Assembly: GCA_031261165.1 (NCBI GenBank)
Contig: JAISJU010000024.1
Span: 1-36,138 of the forward strand
Direction: 5' to 3'
DNA: 36,138 nt
Source: Prevotellaceae bacterium
Lineage (GTDB): Bacteria; Bacteroidota; Bacteroidia; Bacteroidales; Paludibacteraceae
The notes under the pieces are model-generated. The model worked only from the letters and a program-made list of their open reading frames with translations. It was not told the origin of the DNA and searched no databases. The translations under genes were made by a program, and so were the position numbers. The first letter of the stretch is position 1. The number at the start of each line of letters is the position of its first letter. This document shows positions 31,833 through 36,138 of the stretch, in pieces.

Positions 31833-32152
31833 TTCTCCAATTCCGCCTCTTTTTGGTTGAGGTTGGCGGTTACTTTTTCGTAGATTATTCCCAATTTGGC
31901 AGGCGTGCGAGCATACCACGTAAAAGACGTATCAAATTGTGCCGGCGTAATGCCGTGTTTTTCGAGTACATAATTATAATACGCCTCTTTTTTTTGTTTG
32001 TCAGTCCACGCAATGCCCGAAATCATCATCGTGCCTTCCACCAAATTCAGGTCGGTAATCACTTCCACCATTTGTTTTTCGGAAAGCACGTCTTTCGGTG
32101 TTCCGCTGCACGAAATGAAAAGCGCGATAATCAGAAATAGCGCACTTGTCAT
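31829..32152 (-). CDS. DUF4296-type lipoprotein with its start in an inserted repeat
   Basis: 107 aa from the Met at 32152: MTSALFLIIALFISCSG gives a lipobox Cys at 15. The following CSGTPKDVLSEKQMVEVITDLNLVEGTMM is the conserved start of DUF4296 lipoproteins. The track's start at 32284 would add 44 residues translated from an inserted palindromic repeat (VIAGLTRNPLLLF..., RGLRVKPAMT). The ATG at 32152 is itself the end of the repeat (AATGACAA), and I see no good ribosome site for it. Either the repeat supplies the start or translation runs from the lspA-coupled start. Function unknown. Confidence 0.7.
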   Translation of the reverse strand: MTSALFLIIALFISCSGTPKDVLSEKQMVEVITDLNLVEGTMMISGIAWTDKQKKEAYYNYVLEKHGITPAQFDTSFTWYARTPAKLGIIYEKVTANLNQKEAELEK

Positions 32153-32256
32153 TGCGGGCTTGACCCGCAATCCCCTGTTTCGGTCTGTCATTCTGACGAA
32201 AGTCAGAATCCCCTTAAAAAGCAAAAGGGGATTGCGGGTCAAGCCCGCAATGACAA
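32146..32256. repeat. Dispersed palindromic element (inverted 31-bp arms, inner hairpin)
   Basis: TTGTCATTGCGGGCTTGACC... (32146-32176) and its exact complement (32226-32256) face each other. Between them ATTCTGAC-gaaa-GTCAGAAT (32190-32209) forms another hairpin. I recognise this phrase as a widespread bacterial interspersed repeat whose translation gives the well-known VIAGLTRNP peptide. Confidence 0.8.
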
Positions 32257-32273
32257 AGTGGCTATTTAATTTT

Positions 32274-32816
32274 TCATTCTTCATTTTTATTATCGCCCAA
32301 ATATTTGCGGTAGAAAATCAGAATATAAATCACCGCAACAGTAATTGCCGAGTCGGCAATATTGAACACCGGACTGAAAAAGAGCGTTTCGCCCGCCGCG
32401 TTTCTAATAATTGGAAAGTACAGCATATCAACCACTTTGCCATAGAACAGGGGCGCATAATCAAACGCGACACCATAAAAAACACAGTCGATAATATTGC
32501 CCAATGCGCCCGCAAAAATCAGCGCGATGCAAATGATAAAGCCGTCAGAATACTTGTTTTGCTTGATGAAACGGTAAATGAGGTAGCCGATGCCGCCCAC
32601 TGCCACAATTCGGAAGAGTGTGAGGAAGAGTTTGCCGATAAATTCCATACCAAACGCCATTCCGTTGTTTTCGATAAATGCGATTTGAAACCACGAAAAG
32701 ACCTCTACGCTCTCGCCGAGCGCGAAGTGCGTTTTTATCCAAATTTTGGAAATCTGGTCGATAATCAGCACGAGCAAAATGACCAAAATGCTTTTTTTCC
32801 CAACCGACAGTGCCAT
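32274..32816 (-). CDS. lspA: Lipoprotein signal peptidase (LspA)
   Basis: A 180-aa membrane protein of the signal peptidase II family with four hydrophobic segments. Catalytic Asp residues are in the pattern ALGNIID...VVDML (about 105-129) and NIADSAITV (about 152-160), with IDQISKIW (19-26) and FIENNGMAF (about 47-55) as the other conserved boxes. It cuts prolipoproteins at the lipid-modified Cys in the inner membrane, and the DUF4296 lipoprotein next door would be a substrate. It starts one base after the end of the DksA-like gene and belongs to the same operon. Confidence 0.95.
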   Translation of the reverse strand: MALSVGKKSILVILLVLIIDQISKIWIKTHFALGESVEVFSWFQIAFIENNGMAFGMEFIGKLFLTLFRIVAVGGIGYLIYRFIKQNKYSDGFIICIALIFAGALGNIIDCVFYGVAFDYAPLFYGKVVDMLYFPIIRNAAGETLFFSPVFNIADSAITVAVIYILIFYRKYLGDNKNEE

Positions 32817-32817
32817 T

Positions 32818-33192
32818 TTACTGTTTGTTTTTTGCTTCGATACTCAATGTGGCGTGCGGCACGGCGCGGAGGCGTTCGGCGGGTATCAGTTCGCCCGTTT
32901 CGCGGCAGATGCCATAAGTTTTGTTTTCGATGCGCACCAACGCCGCTTGCAGGTGTTGAATGAACTTCATTTGCCGTTGCGCCAGCCTGCCCGCCTCTTC
33001 TTTGGAGAGGGTTGCCGCGCCTTCTTCCAGCACTTTGAAAGTGGGCGAAGTGTCGGTTACATCGTTGCCGTCCATATTCGTAAGGCTGAGCCGCAGCGAT
33101 TCGTAGTCGCGTTGCGCCGCCTCCAATTTATCCATTATAATAGCACGAAATTCTTCGAGTTCGGCATCGGAGTATTTGGTTTTTGTTGCCAT
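32818..33192 (-). CDS. DksA/TraR-family transcription factor
   Basis: A 124-aa protein of the DksA/TraR family. A helical N-terminal coiled coil (about 8-80) is followed by the end of the zinc-finger-like region YGICRETGELIPAERLRAVPHATLSIEAK. In the canonical form this region has four Cys; here only one remains at CRET, a pattern typical of Bacteroidota members. DksA-type factors enter the secondary channel of RNA polymerase and adjust rRNA and amino acid operon promoters with ppGpp. Its place ahead of lspA is conserved in the phylum, usually after ileS, which is not here: an AT-rich gap and a small exported protein lie upstream. It has its own promoter. Confidence 0.8.
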   Translation of the reverse strand: MATKTKYSDAELEEFRAIIMDKLEAAQRDYESLRLSLTNMDGNDVTDTSPTFKVLEEGAATLSKEEAGRLAQRQMKFIQHLQAALVRIENKTYGICRETGELIPAERLRAVPHATLSIEAKNKQ

Positions 33193-33218
33193 AGTTTTAT
33201 TGCTTAAATTTCAGGGCG

Positions 33219-33226
33219 CAAAGATA
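33219..33226 (-). promoter_or_regulatory. -7 box of the dksA-like/lspA operon
   Basis: TATCTTTG on the minus strand followed by CGCCCTG, 26 bases upstream of the start. Confidence 0.65.
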
Positions 33227-33260
33227 CAACATTATTCCATATCTTTGATATATAAGGCAT

Positions 33261-33291
33261 AAAAAAAAGCGAAACATTTGATTTCGCTTTT
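33261..33291 (-). terminator. Terminator of the small exported protein gene
   Basis: AAAAAGCGAAA and TTTCGCTTTT pair around a 7-base loop, with an A run at the outer end that is a T run on the minus strand. Confidence 0.65.
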
Positions 33292-33340
33292 GTAAATACG
33301 ATAAAAACAGAGAAGTTTTCTATTTGTAGAATTATATTTT

Positions 33341-33847
33341 TTATTTGAATGCTATCGTATAAGTAACAATATCATTATACCCCCATTTTGCATCTATCAT
33401 TATTAAGTTCTCATTTTTTGGGGTAGTAAAAGTTCTGGAAGATAAATTACTTAATTTTTGCGAGGAATAGACAGTTGCAGTATATGAACCTATCTGACTG
33501 ACTCTACCTGTAAGATTCAATTCATCAAGCATATCTAAAATTGTACCGGAATATTCGTATAGACCATTGTCTAATTTTACAAATTTCAGTCCTGTTACAA
33601 TACTGCAAATATCACGATTAGTAGGATTGTTAAAAATAATTTTGTATGTATTATTGTCTGTTTTATATATGTCCACTAATGCATTGCTTTTTGAGGTAGA
33701 ATAATAGGTACTCGGTCGAGTAAACACAATATTATAGTTATATGGTTTGTCTGTCATTTGTTGAGGACAGCACGCTGAATATTGAGCATAAAGAGTTGCA
33801 CTACAACAACTAATCAGAATTAATACTAATGCTTTTTTTATTTTTAT
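33341..33847 (-). CDS. Small exported protein of unknown function
   Basis: The track's ORF starts at 33757, but the frame is open upstream and encodes KIKKALVLILISCCSATLYAQ, a clean signal peptide, ahead of it. The only codon in start position is ATA (33847-33845), after the ribosome-site-like AAAGAAAGG. From there 168 aa. The mature part starts YSACCPQQMTDKPYNYNIVF and is a probable beta-rich domain with few charges. No family recognised. Either an unusual ATA start, an ATG mutated to ATA, or a sequencing error. It stands alone with its own terminator. Confidence 0.5.
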   Translation of the reverse strand: MKIKKALVLILISCCSATLYAQYSACCPQQMTDKPYNYNIVFTRPSTYYSTSKSNALVDIYKTDNNTYKIIFNNPTNRDICSIVTGLKFVKLDNGLYEYSGTILDMLDELNLTGRVSQIGSYTATVYSSQKLSNLSSRTFTTPKNENLIMIDAKWGYNDIVTYTIAFK

Positions 33848-33911
33848 TTTCCTTTCTTTATTTTTTTATTCTATGTACAATGGATGCTGGAATTTTAATA
33901 ATGGTTCAAGA

Positions 33912-34451
33912 TTAGAATAATGGATTATTTCTTATATTTTTGAGGAAAATTAGATATATATTTTTCTTTCTAAAATTGTATCTGAATTCGCATTCTTTAA
34001 TGTGTAAATAGAACTTATGTTTATGCACTCCTTTGAACTTTGCAAGCCTTGTTTTACAAAGCCCCCAAAAGTTTTCAATGCCATTAATATGATTATTTCC
34101 TACAGCAAATTCATTCTCCCCGTGCCTAACTCTATAATGCTTTTTATAGCCAAAATCAGCCAAGCCATCGTATGTTTTAAACCCGTCTGTAAATAATACT
34201 GCACCTTTATCCGCCTTACCCTGTATAATAGGCATCAACTCGCTCATAGAGCAGTTTTTGACTATTTGTGTATATACTTTATCGCCTCGTTTTAGCATAC
34301 CAAAAACAGGTATTTTCCCTCTTGCACCTCTGCCTCTTATGCCTCGTACTCTACGCGCACCAAAATAACTTTCATCAAGTTCTATTTCCCCATTGACAAA
34401 TGGACTCTCGGCTTCGCATAATTCCGATATACGAACTCTGAGTTTGTCATA
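33912..34451 (-). pseudogene. IS1595/ISXO2-type transposase, C-terminal piece
   Basis: About 180 codons after the insertion, starting YDKLRVRISELCEAESPF. The DDE residues are in EIELDESYFG (D), LFTDGFKTYDG (D) and GIENFWG (E), as in the ISXO2-like domain; the RGIRGRGARGK block is the nucleic-acid binding loop. The last 11 or so residues of the track's N-terminus (MVKLALFRFYFN...) are read from the IS5 end and are not native. Without its first 47 codons the protein would lack the N-terminal DNA-binding part, so it is very likely inactive. Confidence 0.8.
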
Positions 34452-34459
34452 GAACTCAT

Positions 34460-35284
34460 TTAAACTTTCAATAAAATTAAAGTAAAAGCGAAATAATGCC
34501 AACTTAACCACGAAGAATTTAATGTATCAAACCTAATTAACAGCGTTTTAAAAGCATCAAGCCAAGCAAATAATCTTTCATTGACAACTCGTCTTTTGTA
34601 AAGTTCTTTATGAAAATATCGTTTCCTTCCTCTCTTTTTATGCTTTCTATTACGTACATTTTCTTTGATATTAGGAATAATCTTTCTGCGTCTGCAAGCC
34701 CTTCGTAAAGATTTGGCATCAAAACCTTTATCTGCATTCAAATTACTGTTCTCAACATTAATGCCACAATAATTAAGGTCTTTTATCATCACGGCAAATT
34801 GCTTTACAACCTGATATAAATCATTGTGATTACCGTCCTGAATATCGCCTATGGCTATGGGAATGCCTTTGCCATCAGTCATTACTAATACATTAGAGGT
34901 TTTTCCTTTTTTGCGATGCTGATAACCGACTGATTCACTCGTTCTTTTTACATAACTGTGCGTACCGTCAAGGTTCAAATTCTCCGTGTCCAATTTATCC
35001 TTTTGCAAAAACAAATAGAACATAAACAATTGCTCAAAAACACCTGCTTTACTCCATTTCTGGAAGTAGTAATAAACTAACTGCCAAGAAAATTGAGACT
35101 TAACACATTCTATATCAATGAATAAACAATTCCACTGAACACCCGTTTTGAGTTTATAAAGAATACACTGTACGATTTCTGCCAAATCCACTGTGGGGGC
35201 AAAACCACGTCTGTTTTTGGGAATAAACGGTAATATGTAGGTTTTTATTTAGTTTTTTGTTATCTTTGCAAACTTGCTTTTCAT
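34460..35284 (-). pseudogene. IS5-family transposase with an early stop codon
   Basis: The full frame runs from ATG 35284 (MKSKFAKITKN) through a TAA at 35251-35249 and on as IKTYILPFIPKNRRGFAPTVDLAEIVQCILYKLKTGVQW... to 34460, 275 codons in all, a normal IS5 length. The track's start at 35191 is a GTG well inside the N-terminal domain. The DDE residues are in NLDGTHS (D), LNADKGFD (D) and VVNERLFAWLD (E). The early stop suggests that this copy cannot move unless a later start rescues it. An alternative is a reading error at one base. Confidence 0.8.
35261..35268 (+). promoter_or_regulatory. Outward-facing -7 box inside the IS5-like element
   Basis: TATCTTTG on the plus strand, pointing out of the element toward 35732. 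An outward promoter could activate a neighbour, but no -33 element was clear. Confidence 0.3.
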
Positions 35285-35378
35285 AAGGCGTATATTTTTG
35301 ATTGGACACCTTAAATATACTGCTTTTCTTTGAAATAGCAAGTTTTTTTATGAGCAAATTAAAAGTTTAAATGAGTTC

Positions 35379-35519
35379 AAATATTCGGTTTATTGTTACG
35401 CGGTTTAAACCTGTAAATTCAGACACTTTTTTTGCCTCCATTTCCAAACAAAACAGCCGTAAAACAGTCCGAAATTCTGCCTCTGAAATCTTCGCATTTT
35501 TTATGTACTTGTTTCTCAT
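35379..35519 (-). pseudogene. IS1595/ISXO2-type transposase, N-terminal piece
   Basis: 47 codons from the ATG at 35519: MRNKYIKNAKISEAEFRTVL... ending in LNRVTINRIF, a helix-turn-helix-like segment (TGLNRVTINRIF). The rest of the gene is on the other side of the IS5-like insertion and continues in the same frame. This piece is missing from the ORF track. Confidence 0.75.
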
Positions 35520-35538
35520 TGTGATTCAATTAGTTATA

Positions 35539-35546
35539 CAAAGATA
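35539..35546 (-). promoter_or_regulatory. -7 box of the IS1595-type transposase
   Basis: TATCTTTG on the minus strand, about 20 bases before the start at 35519 and just inside the right end of the element. Confidence 0.55.
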
Positions 35547-35648
35547 ACACTTTATATCCTAATCTTGAACCTAAATATGATACCGGAAAAACGGAAAAGG
35601 TGCTGCGGTAGGTGCAGGCGGACTTCGACTACGCTCAGCCACCAGCGA

Positions 35649-35679
35649 GACATTCCATTTTTTCAAAAAATGGGATGTC
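35649..35679 (+). terminator. Terminator-like hairpin between the IS and the last gene
   Basis: GACATTCCATTTTTT and AAAAAATGGGATGTC pair over 15 bp (one G-U) around a single base. No T run follows the hairpin on plus, so it may be a dispersed palindrome. Confidence 0.4.
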
Positions 35680-35731
35680 TTATCTACCTATCTACAGACA
35701 ATTTATTAACTAACAAAACAAAAATAACACA

Positions 35732-36138
35732 ATGAAAAACCAATTAAAAGTGTGGTTACAGAAAAACGAACTGACCACCGACCCGAATGATTTTACCGCC
35801 TCGGTATCTACGCCGGGCAGCGCGACTTTCGACGATATTATCAACGAAATAGTGAGCGAAGGCACAGAACACAGCCGCGAAACGCTGGCAGACATATCCC
35901 GCCGTTTTCAGCGGGCAAGTTCGCGCCTCGTGTTGAACGGCTACAACGTAAACACCGGTCAGGTGTATATGCGCCCTGTGATTACAGGCGCGTTCTACGA
36001 CAAAAAGTGGAATGCGGAAAAAAACAGCATCTACGTTTCCATCACGCAGGGCGTGGATTTGCGCCACGAGGTAGCCGATACCTCTGTTGAGATTTTGGGC
36101 GAAAAGGCGGATTTGATGACCATCTTCCGCGTAACCAA
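35732..36138 (+). CDS. HU-like DNA-binding and DUF4469-type protein, 5' part
   Basis: The reading frame is open to the window end (135 codons), so the track missed it. It starts MKNQLKVWLQKNELTTDPNDFTASVST, the start of a Bacteroidota family with an HU/IHF-like N-terminal domain and a DUF4469 C-terminal domain. Family phrases seen are VNTGQVYMRPVITGAFYDKKWN and VSITQGVDLRHEVADTSVEILGEKAD. The role is unclear; DNA binding is inferred from the HU-like domain. The base composition is more GC-rich than the IS region beside it. The C-terminal part lies beyond the window. Confidence 0.75.
   Translation, partial: MKNQLKVWLQKNELTTDPNDFTASVSTPGSATFDDIINEIVSEGTEHSRETLADISRRFQRASSRLVLNGYNVNTGQVYMRPVITGAFYDKKWNAEKNSIYVSITQGVDLRHEVADTSVEILGEKADLMTIFRVT

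Larger units (their letters stand above)
34452..35378 (-). mobile_element. IS5-like insertion sequence
   Basis: Inverted repeats of 21 bp with one mismatch: GAACTCATTTAAACTTTCAAT (34452-34472) and ATTAAAAGTTTAAATGAGTT... (35358-35378). The element is 927 bp long. It splits the IS1595-type transposase after ...INRIF. The stop of the IS5 transposase lies inside the left repeat. No clear target duplication can be read at the junctions. Confidence 0.8.
33903..35571 (-). mobile_element. IS1595-like element interrupted by an IS5-like element
   Basis: Inverted repeats GGTTCAAGATTAG (33903-33915) and CTAATCTTGAACC (35559-35571) bound the element. Inside are two pieces of one transposase gene separated by the IS5-like insertion at 34452-35378. 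A perfect 8-bp target duplication is not obvious at the ends (TTAATAAT on the left, TAAATATG on the right). Confidence 0.8.

Noticed and set aside
35154-35357. 67-aa minus-strand ORF upstream of the IS5-like transposase
   Set aside because: It is a different frame from the transposase, whose own frame (with one stop) accounts for the sequence.
1-36138. tRNA and rRNA genes
   Set aside because: None of the gaps showed a cloverleaf or rRNA segment by eye. A tRNAscan-SE run would be needed to exclude them fully.

Overview
The window comes from a Bacteroidota genome, most likely of the order Bacteroidales. Many genes are preceded by the phylum's -7 promoter box TAnnTTTG. The core genes are a fused SecDF, GldG, a secreted GH2 enzyme with a type IX secretion (T9SS) C-terminal tail, and the dksA-like/lspA/DUF4296 cluster. 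Species cannot be assigned from the sequence alone.

Layout. (1) 1-3933 is accessory DNA that looks like the remains of an integrative element, plasmid or phage: a lysine-rich basic protein, a J-domain protein, a frameshifted zinc-ribbon gene, a 53-aa ORF overlapping a GNAT acetyltransferase (toxin-antitoxin-like), a small exported protein, and a Strawberry-notch-type helicase ATPase. The helicase lacks its C-terminal half and runs into a two-repeat CRISPR array of the Bacteroidetes II-C type. (2) 3934-4355 has no gene but holds a near-perfect 23-bp inverted repeat, a promoter and a probable short structured RNA. (3) 4356-21147 is mostly core: envelope genes (glycosyltransferase, LpxH-like hydrolase, GldG, SecDF, lipid A-type acyltransferase, lipoprotein, PagL-like deacylase), a SulP transporter, an NfnA/PyrK-like flavoprotein subunit, thioredoxin, a TrmH-type methyltransferase and CysS. 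(4) 21148-25188 is accessory: a RhuM/phospholipase-D-like gene broken by a stop codon, a roughly 170-nt sequence that folds into many nested helices, a WG-repeat/TPR protein, and a palindrome-rich gap. (5) 25189-33192 holds the T9SS-exported GH2 enzyme, a class I glutamine amidotransferase, AsnB, and the dksA-like-lspA-DUF4296 operon, which contains an inserted palindromic repeat. (6) 33341-35571 holds a small exported protein and an IS1595-like element interrupted by an IS5-like element. (7) 35732 to the end is the start of an HU-like/DUF4469-type protein.

Working together: the SulP, lipoprotein and acyltransferase genes look like one operon, as do the LpxH-like hydrolase and glycosyltransferase genes, and the dksA-like, lspA, DUF4296 and 77-aa genes. 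Several genes concern lipid A or the outer membrane. The intergenic regions are rich in long palindromes built from repeated short words. The most interesting items are the CRISPR mini-array inside the truncated helicase gene, two unassigned structured-RNA candidates, and an eight-unit 21-bp operator-like repeat between gldG and the LpxH-like gene.
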